Positions 1-8,329 of a stretch of 35,037 nucleotides of DNA are shown in pieces. The stretch is taken from the NCBI GenBank assembly GCA_001509375.1, contig LGFT01000016.1:1-35037 (forward strand), read 5' to 3'. Source of the DNA: Methanothrix harundinacea (GTDB lineage: Archaea > Halobacteriota > Methanosarcinia > Methanotrichales > Methanotrichaceae). The first letter of the stretch is position 1; each line of letters starts with the position of its first letter. The translations under genes were made by a program, and so were the position numbers. A model generated the notes under the pieces. The model had not been told where the DNA came from, did no database searches, and saw only the letters and a program-made list of their open reading frames with translations.

Positions 1-1
1 G

Positions 2-84
2 TGCGGGGAACGGGATTCGAACCCGCGAACTCCTGCGAGACGGGATCTTAAGTCCCGCGCCTTTGGCCACTTGGCAACCCCCGC
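2..84 (-). tRNA. tRNA-Leu (anticodon UAA)
   Basis: The minus strand folds as a type II tRNA. The 7-bp acceptor stem GCGGGGG pairs with TCCCCGC with one G-U pair. The T arm contains GGTTCGAATCC, the anticodon loop is CTTAAGA, giving anticodon TAA, and there is an extended variable arm as expected for leucine. The discriminator base is A. The window ends one base past the discriminator, so whether CCA is encoded cannot be judged. No intron is seen. No convincing TATA box lies at the usual distance upstream. Confidence 0.95.
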
Positions 85-163
85 CCTGATTCGACTGCAA
101 AACCGAGATGCTTCACCGCTTTTGAGCCGGTTTGCACCCGATAGAGGCGGAGTTGAAGCGCGC

Positions 164-174
164 AAGATAAATAG
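164..174 (+). promoter_or_regulatory. Candidate TATA box for the 217 gene
   Basis: The A/T-rich AAGATAAATAG lies in GC-rich surroundings about 45 bases before the ATG at 217. This predicts a transcript start near 195 and a leader of about 20 bases carrying the GGTGA ribosome-binding sequence. Confidence 0.4.
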
Positions 175-216
175 TTTCCCGCAAACTCGGCCCCGTCAAA
201 CACCGAAGGTGAACCC

Positions 217-558
217 ATGTATCAGTATGACGAGCACAACTTCCAGACGTCGGTGTATCAATATGAGAAGTACGACTTTTCTACATTCCTGGACGTGGCC
301 GGATTCGAAGAGGACGAGGTCCTCCTGGTGATGGATGAGCTGGACGCCTACAGGTCCATCCCCGGCACCACCCTCCAGAGATATCTCAATCGCGTCCTAA
401 ACTCCGTGGAGGAGGATAGGAGAGCTGCGTTTCTCAAGGGCGTAATCGTGGGGACGGCGATCCACGAAAACATCGAAAACTATGATCTCGAACGGCACAT
501 CACCGCCGAGGTCAATAGAAGGCTTCGAGAGATCTTGGAAGAGCTGGACCCGGCCTGA
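217..558 (+). CDS. Small acidic protein of unknown function
   Basis: This is a 113-residue protein I do not recognise. The ATG is preceded by AGGTGAACCC, a good GGTGA ribosome-binding site at normal spacing. The N-terminus holds two near copies of a Tyr/Phe-rich motif, YQYDEHNF (residues 2-9) and YQYEKYDF (14-21). The remainder is predicted to be mainly helical and acidic, with no signal peptide or membrane segment. It lies 40 bases before the DUF123 gene in the same direction, so the two may be co-transcribed. Its codon use resembles that of neighbouring genes, and the opposite-strand frame lacks a sensible protein, which supports it as real. Function cannot be inferred. Confidence 0.7.
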   Translation: MYQYDEHNFQTSVYQYEKYDFSTFLDVAGFEEDEVLLVMDELDAYRSIPGTTLQRYLNRVLNSVEEDRRAAFLKGVIVGTAIHENIENYDLERHITAEVNRRLREILEELDPA

Positions 559-598
559 CGCCCTAACCTGAAATACCCCCAAATCCAATCTGCTCACG

Positions 599-1030
599 AT
601 GGAAAAAGGGATCTATACCATCATTCTCCGGCTGGAGGCGGACCGAGACATAGTGGTCGGCTCCCTCGGACCTATCCACTTCAGGGCTGGCTACTACGCC
701 TACACCGGCTCTGCCCGGGGCCCAGGGGGCCTCGCTCGAGTAGAGCGGCACATGCGGGTGTTGGAGGGGAAGAATGCCGTCCAGAGGTGGCACATCGACC
801 GGCTCCTACCCCACACGACCCTGGTGGAGGTGGTGGCAACGAAGACCGAGGAGGACCTCGAATGCCCCATCGCTCGCAAGATCGGAGAGAAGCTCTCTTT
901 CGTAGGGAAGTTCGGCTGCACCGACTGTCGGTGCGCCAGCCACCTCCACTTCTCGCAGGATCAAAAGGAGATATTGGAGGCGGTCTGGTACGCCCACGCT
1001 CAGGTGCGATCTGGATCATACGAAAAATAG
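599..1030 (+). CDS. DUF123 / GIY-YIG-like nuclease-fold protein
   Basis: This 143-residue protein matches the stand-alone archaeal and bacterial DUF123 family (COG1833, Uri-type endonuclease superfamily). GIY occurs at residues 4-6 and YAYTGSA at 33-39, in the positions of the GIY-YIG core. They are followed by Arg47 and His51 and a conserved WHIDRLL. The C-terminal half carries Cys89, Cys107, Cys110, Cys112, His115 and His117, spaced like a possible metal site. DNA binding or cleavage is expected from the fold, but the substrate is unknown for the family. The length is typical for the stand-alone form. The last 15 bases overlap the 3' end of the convergent permease gene. Confidence 0.85.
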   Translation: MEKGIYTIILRLEADRDIVVGSLGPIHFRAGYYAYTGSARGPGGLARVERHMRVLEGKNAVQRWHIDRLLPHTTLVEVVATKTEEDLECPIARKIGEKLSFVGKFGCTDCRCASHLHFSQDQKEILEAVWYAHAQVRSGSYEK

Positions 1031-2242
1031 CCAGCGGAGGACCGTCGCCGCGAAGACCAAAAGGCCGAAGATGGTGAGAGGAAGGGTGTATCCGACGATA
1101 TTGTCTCTGAGATCGGAATTTGTCGTCTCCTTCACCAGCCAGAAGTAGGGATCGCTGACGCTGGATAGGACGAAGGCCCCCGCCGAGATCAAAAAGAGGA
1201 GGGTGACTGGCTCCATCGGGTAGCCCTTCATGATCTCTGAGGCGATCACCACCGTCACCACCCTCGATCCCTGGGCGAGCTGGACCAGAGAGGCGACGAG
1301 GAAGGGAAGGACCACCGCCGGGACCAGGGGACCGAGCTCTCTGTAAAGCTCGGACCCGAGGCCGCTCTGGGCGATGACATACCCAAAGGCTCCTGCCCCA
1401 CATAGGTCGAAGATTATGATCCCAGCCCTCTTGGTGGCCCTCTTGATCATCTCCTCTGCCTCGCCTTTTGCCAGGATAGCCGAGAGGAGCGCTCCCGCCA
1501 GGAGGGCGACGTTGGGAGATCCCACAAACCAGGCCCGAGGAGAGAGGAGGCCCGCCGCGATCAGGATCATGGGCAGAGTCAGAGGTGCCCACGAAACCAT
1601 CCTTGGAGGCAGGGCACAGGTTTCGTCCGGAGCGTCTTCCTCGACGATCGGAAGGCGTCCCAGGTATAGGAATGCCGGTATGAATAGGAGTAAAGATAGA
1701 GGAAGGCCGAACTTCAGCGCCTCGTGGGGCGGGACCTTCAGTGATCCAGTGAGAGCGACCATCACCGGAGACGGGTATATCAGGTTGAAGGAGATCACCG
1801 AGAACAATGCTGCCGAAAATAGGAACCTTCTCCTCGAGCCCTCGGCCTTTCTGCCCATTCCCCCCACCACCGGCTCCAGAATCAAATAAGAGGTGATGGA
1901 GCACATCGCAGGGAGGGTGACCAGGTATCCCGATAGACCGGAGGCCAGAATCCCCCTCCTCTGGCCCAAAAGCCCCAGAAGATCAGCGACGATCCTGTCC
2001 ACGGCCCGAGAACGCCGCAGATTTTCGGCGATCACCGACCCGGAGAAGACGATTATCGAAAGAGTCGAAAAGATCCCGGCCAAACCCGCCGTGACGTAAC
2101 CGATCAATTCAGGACCCATCCCCAATATTCCCCCGTAGGCCAGAGCCGAGATGATTAGGCTCATAAAGGGCGAAAGGCCGATCTTCACCGTCAGGAAGCT
2201 CGCCAGAAGGATCGCCAAAAGGAAGGCTGGAAGAGGATCCAT
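1016..2242 (-). CDS. GntP-family permease
   Basis: This 408-residue, very hydrophobic protein has about 11-12 predicted membrane segments. Family-like features of gluconate/H+ symporters (GntP, ArsB/NhaD-related ion-transporter superfamily) are visible in the C-terminal half: GAGAFGYVIAQSG, then AQGSRVVTVVIAS, then SSVSDPYFWLVKE. These correspond to the GAGGAFG, QGS and HVNDSGFWLV regions of GntP proteins. It is slightly shorter than typical members (about 440 residues). The substrate is probably a carboxylate or sugar acid, but it cannot be fixed from sequence. There is no Shine-Dalgarno sequence before the ATG, and a TATA box about 28 bases upstream suggests a leaderless transcript. It is divergent from the large secreted protein. 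Confidence 0.75.
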   Translation of the reverse strand: MDPLPAFLLAILLASFLTVKIGLSPFMSLIISALAYGGILGMGPELIGYVTAGLAGIFSTLSIIVFSGSVIAENLRRSRAVDRIVADLLGLLGQRRGILASGLSGYLVTLPAMCSITSYLILEPVVGGMGRKAEGSRRRFLFSAALFSVISFNLIYPSPVMVALTGSLKVPPHEALKFGLPLSLLLFIPAFLYLGRLPIVEEDAPDETCALPPRMVSWAPLTLPMILIAAGLLSPRAWFVGSPNVALLAGALLSAILAKGEAEEMIKRATKRAGIIIFDLCGAGAFGYVIAQSGLGSELYRELGPLVPAVVLPFLVASLVQLAQGSRVVTVVIASEIMKGYPMEPVTLLFLISAGAFVLSSVSDPYFWLVKETTNSDLRDNIVGYTLPLTIFGLLVFAATVLRWLFFV

Positions 2243-2265
2243 CGAGAGGATCTATAAGTGCCAGC

Positions 2266-2275
2266 CTATAAAAAG
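2266..2275 (-). promoter_or_regulatory. TATA box for the GntP-like gene
   Basis: On the minus strand CTTTTTATAG is centred about 28 bases before the ATG at 2242. The predicted transcript start therefore falls within a few bases of the start codon. No ribosome-binding site is present between them, consistent with leaderless expression. Confidence 0.5.
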
Positions 2276-2380
2276 GTCTCCTCGAACTCCGTTTTCTCAT
2301 CCTATTAATATGAAAAATAACATATCGCAAGTTATGGGATCGATTCATATATATGACAGTACCGCCTAATTGTTCCGAAA

Positions 2381-2391
2381 TTACTTTATAG
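2381..2391 (+). promoter_or_regulatory. Candidate promoter of the 1618-residue surface protein
   Basis: TTACTTTATAG follows a purine-rich BRE-like CCGAAA, about 40 bases before the ATG at 2428. A transcript start near 2412 would leave a short leader containing the G7 run used as ribosome-binding site. A perfect 12-base palindrome, TCATATATATGA (2345-2356), lies just upstream and could be a second TATA element or an operator. Confidence 0.5.
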
Positions 2392-2427
2392 AAGGAAAAC
2401 AATAAAACGTTTGCTCAGGGGGGGCGT

Positions 2428-5400
2428 ATGAAGGGTGGATGCTGGATGAAATCCCCCAAAAGGGGCGGTGCAGTTCGTTTTTTGTTCTGGCTAGCTGGCC
2501 TCATCCTCTTCGTTCTTCCCATCGCCACAGCCTGGTCCTTTCCCTTCTCGATCCCGTCCCTCTTCAGCCCCGATGAAGGTTGTGAGCTGAGCCTTGGCAC
2601 CGATCAGCTCATGGTGGATTACGGGAACTCAGCCAACTACAGCATCCACCTGAACAATCCAGGACTTGACGACTTAACCGACATCTCGATAGCGGATAAC
2701 TTTGGACAAGCGGGTTTTTTCGCCAGCCTTCCCGCAGGAGAGTCCCTCGACCTCAGCAGAACCACGCCACCCCTGAAGTCCAGCACCCAGCTGAAGGTCG
2801 TGGTGAGCTCAGAAGGCGAAGAGATAGGCATGGCCAAGGCCGATGTCCGGGTGGGACTCCCAGAAGAAGTTTCGATATTTGATTATGAAAAACGAGCGGC
2901 ATTTGAAGATCAGACCCTGAAGATAATGTCGGCATCGCCCGAGATCGAGCTCGTCGTCGGGGCCGACCCCAGCGCCGTTCGACCTGGAGAGAAGACAACT
3001 GTGAGGATGACCGTCACCAACCGGTTCTTCCAGACCCTGAGAGATGTTGAGATCCATGGCCCAGGCTGGTCCGTAGAGGCTGGAGATCTGAACCCCGGCG
3101 AGTCCAAGACCTACTCTAAGACCATCACCATCGCCGAAGACCTATCAACATCTCTGACCGCCACTGGGACCGCAGACGGCGGTGAGAAGGCTTCCGGTCA
3201 TGAGAGGCTGACGGTTCACACCATCAGCTCAGATCTTTCGGTCATGGTAATCCCAAATCCCACAATTTCAGGTCAGCCCTCCACCACAGAGTACAGGCTG
3301 AAGAACGAGGGCAAGGAGGTTTTGAGCCGGGTGACCCTGAGAGGTGTTGATGGGGAGACCCTTGGCATCCTATCCCAGCTCGGCCCTGGAGAGTCCAAGA
3401 GCCTGACCAGAACCGCTTCCGGGGCTGAAGACGCCCCGGGGCAGATCAAGGTGACGGCCATCTCGCCAGAGGGGAAAGGGGTCGAAGGAGAGGTGATCGT
3501 CCACCCCACATCTTCCAGACCTGCCACCGCCTCTGTTCAGAAAACGAAGAGCAATTCAGCTTCACCGAAGCCGTTCGACGGGACCACCATGCCTGGAGGG
3601 TTTGGGACCATGCCGGAATTTGGTGTAATGGACATGGATCTCGACTTCGGAGAGATCGGCGGCTTTGATGCGATCGGAACGACAACAGATCGCGGCCGGA
3701 AATCGGGCGCGTCGACCGTCAGTCCAGAGTTCCAAGAGATGGGTTCAGATGCTGGATTTGGGGTATTCGATATTGGTCTCGACTTTGGAGATTTTGGGTT
3801 CGGCGACGGCTTTGGCATGGCCCCTGCCAGAGGAAGCTCTGGCCTCAAAGCTCCATCGACGGGATCAGAGAGCGGGGCGGAGATGGAGACGGAAACCGAA
3901 GCTGAAGCTGAAATTGGCTCACCCAATCTGGTGGTAACCCTCCAGGTCAACAGGACTCTGGTTCGTAAAGGCGGCGTGGTCGGGTATAGGTGCACCGCCG
4001 TGAATCGAGGAACTGCAAACGCGGCCGATGTCGCCCTTCGATGCGGCGAGGTGACGGCAACCGCAGCAAATCTCTCTCCTGGAGATGGCCTCCCCCTCGA
4101 AGGGACGATTAGGGCAGATGGCCCCATGAACTTGACGGCCAAAGCCAGCGGCTCGGGACCCGATGGATCGCGTCTGACGGACGAGGCCTTCATCACGATA
4201 GAGGTGATCTCGCCGGACCTAAATCTTGAGGTCAGCAAAGAGCCAGAAGAGATCTGTCGAGGCCAGAGGATCTCGATCGTCGTCCGGCTGGAGAACTCTG
4301 GAGACGACGCGCTCTCGAACGTGATTGTCTCAGATGCCCTCGGAGAGATCGGAAAAATCTCGATCCTCGAGCCGGGAGAGGCGAGGACCCTCACGAGAAA
4401 TTCGACGATCGACAAGGACCTCGAAGACGTAATCAGGGTCGTCGCGATCGATTCCACTGGAGGTCGCATCCATAGGTCGGAGGTCCTCAACTTCGAGCTC
4501 CTCGAGCCTCGCTTGAACTTGACGGTCGATCCCAGGAACACAGCTGCATATCTTGGTGATGCGGTGGAGGTGGTCTGGACGGTAAAGAACACCGGTGAGG
4601 TTGATCTCGCAGACGTGACCTTTGATGGGGAGGGAGTCAGCAAGTTCAGACTTCCCGCTGTCGCCACCGGTGGCACAACACAGGTATCCTCCACCTACTT
4701 CGCCAACGAGAGCCGAGAGATCTTTGGCCTGGCCGAGGGGAGGACTGCAGGTGGCGAGACGGTCTTTGACTCCGCCTCCTTTGAGATCAAGGTTGTCTCG
4801 CCGGGGATCAGCCTCAACGTCAAGCCCCCGGAGGTAGAAGCCTGCCCAGAGCAGGCCTTCAACCTGACCTGCCTTGTGACCAATTCAGGGGACGACATCC
4901 TCAAGGACGTGATCATATCCGAGATGAGCCTCGGGACCCTCGAGAAGATAGGAAGGCTGGAGCCCGGCGACTTCAGAGTCGTAACTCTCGACTTCTTTGC
5001 GGAGATGAACACCTCCTTCAGCCTCGAGGCGAAGGGCACCGACTCGATGGGAAAAACCTGGACCAATTCTCAGAATGTGGCGGTGAAGCTTGTTTCCGCC
5101 AACATCGAGCTATTCGTCAGGGCAGATCCGCCCGAGATCACCCCCGGAGGCACCGTCAACGTAGTCTGCACTGTAAAGAACGGAGGTGGCCTCCCCATCT
5201 TCAGCACCTTCATAATGAGCGAATCCCTGGGTCACCTGGGTACCATAGACTACATCTCCCCAGGCTCCAGCCGCACTTTGGAGAGGGAGATCGAGGTCTC
5301 CGAGGAGATCGAGGCTGAGATAAAAGCCGAGGGGTTCACAAAGGAGAGGGCTTCGGTGAGGGACCAGGCGATCCTCTCGGTGGATCTGACGGTGCCCCAA

Positions 5401-7284
5401 CCACCAGTTGAAGAGGTGCTGCCAGATAGCGCCACGGAGGGCACTCCTGGGGTCGCCGAAAGGCCGACCGCTGAGGAGGAGCCGTATGCCGGCGTTGCAA
5501 AGGTCGAATCCCAGGAAGGGGCTGGCGTTGGGGAGATGGTCAACCGAAGCGAGACAGAGATCTCGGATATTCTAAAAGATGAAAGTTCCGGCATAGCCGA
5601 GCTTATGAACCGCCTGAGGGACATTCTGGAGAAGATCAGGCTGGATAAGGAAATCTCGGCTGAGACGGACGATGAGACTTCATCAGTGCCCACCGAATCA
5701 AAGCCCACGCCCACCTCGGACGCCCTGTCGTCAGCCAGCCTTCCCAGCACATCGACCCAGTTGGCGGGATATAGGACTTACGAAGAGAGAACGAACGCAT
5801 CACCCCTCCCGACCGTCAGCGCTCCCTCTGAAGGGGCTGGATATTCTCCGTCGATGGTGGGGTCAGGAGCCGCGCCCTTCCAGAGCTATATGAGCCCTGA
5901 AACTGTGGGCTACTCATACTCAGCTGAGGGGCTGGCTTCCTCCTATCTATCCTCCCAAGAGATCTCTCCGGGAAGCACCGAGTACGCTTACTCGGCGAGC
6001 AGCCCCACCTCCGCATACCTCTCGCCGCCTAGGACTTCGCCCGGGAGCGTTGGATACGCCTCTTCTTCCAGCGGTCCCTTCTCGGCCCTGACCTCGCCCG
6101 CAGGAATTTCCCCCACCCTCGCAGGATCGGCGACCCCTTCAAATTGCGAGACGGCTGACGCCAGATCGTCTTCGGTTATATCGCCGAAGGTGGCCGAATC
6201 AAAGGCCGCTGTTGAATATTCAAACATCAGAGGACGTTCCGAGGTCTCTCCAGGTTATGCAGAGGCTTCGGCTCCATCTGGAAACCTCGGCCTGGACAGG
6301 CCCTCCCAATCCAAATCGCCCACTAAAAACATCAAGCTGGTCATCGGCGATCCGGGCAACCTCCAGGTAGACCGCCCTCCGGTGATAATCGACGTGGGCG
6401 CCTTCCCACCAGAGCCGATTGCTGGGACGCCGGTGGTGGTGGCCGTGCACGCCTCTGACGACATCGGTGTCAAGTCAGTGGAGATGCTCTGGAACACACC
6501 CAGCACCACGGTGAGCAGAATGGATCTCGCCGACATCACCAAGATCAACTCCCAGAAGATGGTGCTGGAGGAGGGGGACGCAAAAGACGGCTATTGGAGC
6601 TACGAGATTCCCGGCCAGGTGGCAGGAACCTACATGGCGGTCTTCGTAAAGGTGAGCGACGGGGAGAGGTGGGCTGAGGACGGTCCTTACATCCTATTCT
6701 GGTCGGAAGCCGCTCCGGAGAGGGAGCCTGAAGAGTCCTCCCCCCAGAAGACGGCGGCCCATGATGACAGAAAGCCCGACGCCGTCGAAAGCCAGAAGAG
6801 AGGGATGCTCTTCGTAGAGTCCACCACCATCATCGGCAGGGGCGACATATCCATCAAGAACGAGGTTCGAGAGTCTAGCGCCCGGTACAGGGAGGAGCTG
6901 GACGGCTACGGATCGATAGAGATGCAGTCCGAGAAGGTCATAAACAAAGGAAACCCCGTCGTCAACATATCCGACAGCCGGCTTTTGGTCTTCGACCAGG
7001 GCTACCTCAAGGGTTTCAAGGTCATGCAGTCCCCGGCCTTCCACGGCGGCATGGGCGCCAGCGTCACAGAACAGTTCAGCACCACCACCCTGGAGAAGAG
7101 CGAGACGGGGACGATATCGTCGCTCAACAGGTCTGATCACACCCTCCTCTTCAACACCCAGCAGGCCTTCGAGGGGATATGGGGCACCAAGACGGAGTAC
7201 TCAAACTTCAACAAGAAGATAAAGGCAAAACAGGAGCTGAGCGGAACCTTCGAGACCCAGAAGAGGATCTCTTTCGAGGACTAG
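2428..7284 (+). CDS. Very large exported Ig-like repeat protein
   Basis: This 1618-residue protein starts with a signal sequence: basic residues to 17, then a hydrophobic core at 18-37. At least eight CARDB/DUF11-like Ig domains follow, near residues 50-145, 172-265, 266-360, 498-594, 596-690, 694-790, 793-890 and 892-987. Recurring cores are LxPGESxxLxR and VKNTGxxxLxDV. A Gly/Phe/Asp-rich linker (about 361-497) interrupts the array. Residues 990-1300 are a Ser/Pro/Tyr-rich stalk with a short charged helix at 1035-1075. A ninth Ig-like domain lies at 1314-1427 and a separate beta-rich C-terminal domain at about 1455-1618. No C-terminal membrane anchor or sorting motif is seen, so attachment may be non-covalent. 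A surface, adhesion or sheath-associated role is inferred. The second ATG at 2446 is a possible alternative start. Confidence 0.88.
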   Translation: MKGGCWMKSPKRGGAVRFLFWLAGLILFVLPIATAWSFPFSIPSLFSPDEGCELSLGTDQLMVDYGNSANYSIHLNNPGLDDLTDISIADNFGQAGFFASLPAGESLDLSRTTPPLKSSTQLKVVVSSEGEEIGMAKADVRVGLPEEVSIFDYEKRAAFEDQTLKIMSASPEIELVVGADPSAVRPGEKTTVRMTVTNRFFQTLRDVEIHGPGWSVEAGDLNPGESKTYSKTITIAEDLSTSLTATGTADGGEKASGHERLTVHTISSDLSVMVIPNPTISGQPSTTEYRLKNEGKEVLSRVTLRGVDGETLGILSQLGPGESKSLTRTASGAEDAPGQIKVTAISPEGKGVEGEVIVHPTSSRPATASVQKTKSNSASPKPFDGTTMPGGFGTMPEFGVMDMDLDFGEIGGFDAIGTTTDRGRKSGASTVSPEFQEMGSDAGFGVFDIGLDFGDFGFGDGFGMAPARGSSGLKAPSTGSESGAEMETETEAEAEIGSPNLVVTLQVNRTLVRKGGVVGYRCTAVNRGTANAADVALRCGEVTATAANLSPGDGLPLEGTIRADGPMNLTAKASGSGPDGSRLTDEAFITIEVISPDLNLEVSKEPEEICRGQRISIVVRLENSGDDALSNVIVSDALGEIGKISILEPGEARTLTRNSTIDKDLEDVIRVVAIDSTGGRIHRSEVLNFELLEPRLNLTVDPRNTAAYLGDAVEVVWTVKNTGEVDLADVTFDGEGVSKFRLPAVATGGTTQVSSTYFANESREIFGLAEGRTAGGETVFDSASFEIKVVSPGISLNVKPPEVEACPEQAFNLTCLVTNSGDDILKDVIISEMSLGTLEKIGRLEPGDFRVVTLDFFAEMNTSFSLEAKGTDSMGKTWTNSQNVAVKLVSANIELFVRADPPEITPGGTVNVVCTVKNGGGLPIFSTFIMSESLGHLGTIDYISPGSSRTLEREIEVSEEIEAEIKAEGFTKERASVRDQAILSVDLTVPQPPVEEVLPDSATEGTPGVAERPTAEEEPYAGVAKVESQEGAGVGEMVNRSETEISDILKDESSGIAELMNRLRDILEKIRLDKEISAETDDETSSVPTESKPTPTSDALSSASLPSTSTQLAGYRTYEERTNASPLPTVSAPSEGAGYSPSMVGSGAAPFQSYMSPETVGYSYSAEGLASSYLSSQEISPGSTEYAYSASSPTSAYLSPPRTSPGSVGYASSSSGPFSALTSPAGISPTLAGSATPSNCETADARSSSVISPKVAESKAAVEYSNIRGRSEVSPGYAEASAPSGNLGLDRPSQSKSPTKNIKLVIGDPGNLQVDRPPVIIDVGAFPPEPIAGTPVVVAVHASDDIGVKSVEMLWNTPSTTVSRMDLADITKINSQKMVLEEGDAKDGYWSYEIPGQVAGTYMAVFVKVSDGERWAEDGPYILFWSEAAPEREPEESSPQKTAAHDDRKPDAVESQKRGMLFVESTTIIGRGDISIKNEVRESSARYREELDGYGSIEMQSEKVINKGNPVVNISDSRLLVFDQGYLKGFKVMQSPAFHGGMGASVTEQFSTTTLEKSETGTISSLNRSDHTLLFNTQQAFEGIWGTKTEYSNFNKKIKAKQELSGTFETQKRISFED
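5881..6120 (+). repeat. Degenerate Ser/Pro/Tyr tandem repeats in the stalk
   Basis: Within the large exported protein, about three degenerate units of 23-26 residues follow one another. Each has the pattern GYSYSA...SSYLS...SPGS, then EYAYSA...SAYLS...SPGS, then GYASSS...SALTS...SPT. They are recognisable only at the protein level. They form a low-complexity stalk likely to be extended and possibly glycosylated. Confidence 0.6.
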
Positions 7285-7326
7285 ATTAGATAACCCGAAG
7301 ATCCCAGGAGAGATCAATCGAGGGGG

Positions 7327-7689
7327 TCAGGACCTTCTGCCCCTGATGGCCCCCTTCCAGATCTCGTCCGCCCTGTCCACCACAGCCACAATCTGGTCGT
7401 GGATCTCGAGCCGGTGCTTGATATCTCCGGCCTTGAGGCCGCAGTCCACCGCAAGCCTCATCATCTCCCGGCTCTCGGCTCGGAGACCCTCGGACTCTTG
7501 CCACATATCCTCTGCGGCCGAAGGTTCCTCTGAGCGGAGGTCGATCGATCGGCTCCTAAGATCGTCGGAGCGTCTCATAAGCTCTGTCGCCTCCCTCTTG
7601 AGCCGTTCCGACTCCTTCTGGAGCTTCTTCATATCCTCCTCCATCTCCTCGAAGCTCTTCTCCACAAACTCCTCGTCAGCAACGAACAT
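7327..7689 (-). CDS. Small coiled-coil protein in the pdx operon
   Basis: This 120-residue, highly charged protein is almost entirely helical. Residues 5-75 show heptad-like spacing of Leu, Met and Ser among Glu, Lys and Arg, indicating a coiled coil. It includes two near repeats, SDDLRSRS and SIDLRSEE. It has no membrane segment or signal. The ATG has a perfect AGGAGGT ribosome-binding site (7698-7704) that overlaps the pdxT stop codon, so translation is tied to the pdxST transcript. I do not recognise the family. Co-expression with PLP synthase is supported by position, but a role in vitamin B6 metabolism is unproven. It converges on the large surface protein, leaving 42 bases between them. 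Confidence 0.78.
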   Translation of the reverse strand: MFVADEEFVEKSFEEMEEDMKKLQKESERLKREATELMRRSDDLRSRSIDLRSEEPSAAEDMWQESEGLRAESREMMRLAVDCGLKAGDIKHRLEIHDQIVAVVDRADEIWKGAIRGRRS

Positions 7690-7702
7690 GAACTAGAACC
7701 TC

Positions 7703-8329
7703 CTAAATCATATCCAAAAATATCTCGTGGAACCTGAGGTCGCCGGTCAGCTCCGGGTGGAAGGCGAGGCCCATAACATTTTCCCCTCTGACAGCCACCG
7801 CTATCTCCTCGATCCGGGAGAGGACGTCGACTTCAGCGTCCCAGCCCACTATGGCTGGAGCCCTTATGAAGACCGCGCGATAGGGCGAATTGAAGCCCTC
7901 AACCTGGAGATTCGCCTCGAAGGACTCACTCTGGGATCCGAAGGCGTTCCTTACCACCCTGACATCCAGAAGGCCGAGGGGAAGAAACCTCGTCTCCTCG
8001 ACGATCTCTTGGGATATGACGATGAGGCCAGCACAGGTGGCCATCAGGGGGACGCCAGACCTGGCAGCGGCTCGGATCTCGTCGCCGACGCCGGTCCGGG
8101 CGAGGTGCTTAGCGATGGTTGTACTCTCCCCGCCAGGGAGAACGATGCCGTTGCATCTGGGAACGATCCCTGCCCTTCGGACCTCCACCGCCGACCCCCC
8201 GCCCCCGAGGGCGCGCTCCATCGCCAGCACGTGCTCAGAGACGTCGCCCTGGAAGGCAACCACGCCAATCCTCGATTTACCAACCCCTGGTCTGAAGGAT
8301 CTCGCCCTCTTGGAGGGTGCCAGCATCAA
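7703..8329 (-). CDS. pdxT: PLP synthase glutaminase subunit PdxT
   Basis: This is the class I glutamine amidotransferase that hydrolyses glutamine and channels ammonia to PdxS for pyridoxal 5'-phosphate synthesis. The typical PdxT start, [14 protein letters not shown], is at residues 20-33, the oxyanion motif GGEST at 66-70, the nucleophile Cys99 in ATCAG, and the His191/Glu193 pair in FHPEL. The fold is complete. The only in-frame ATGs (8329 and 8326) lie inside pdxS, giving a 53-base overlap and an N-terminal extension of about 18 residues compared with usual PdxT. There is no ATG, GTG or TTG at the conventional position, so either the overlap is real or a rare start such as ATT is used. 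Confidence 0.95.
   Translation of the reverse strand: MMLAPSKRARSFRPGVGKSRIGVVAFQGDVSEHVLAMERALGGGGSAVEVRRAGIVPRCNGIVLPGGESTTIAKHLARTGVGDEIRAAARSGVPLMATCAGLIVISQEIVEETRFLPLGLLDVRVVRNAFGSQSESFEANLQVEGFNSPYRAVFIRAPAIVGWDAEVDVLSRIEEIAVAVRGENVMGLAFHPELTGDLRFHEIFLDMI

Noticed and set aside
681-1904. Long minus-strand frame (407 codons)
   Set aside because: It lies across two real genes in another frame; its translation is rich in Arg, Pro and Gly without family motifs, a shadow caused by high GC.
3537-4694. Minus-strand frame of 385 codons inside the surface protein gene
   Set aside because: Low-complexity Ser/Pro/Arg translation antisense to clear Ig-like repeats.
5881-6120. DNA-level tandem repeat
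   Set aside because: The units match only as protein and vary in length, so this is protein low complexity rather than a recent DNA duplication.
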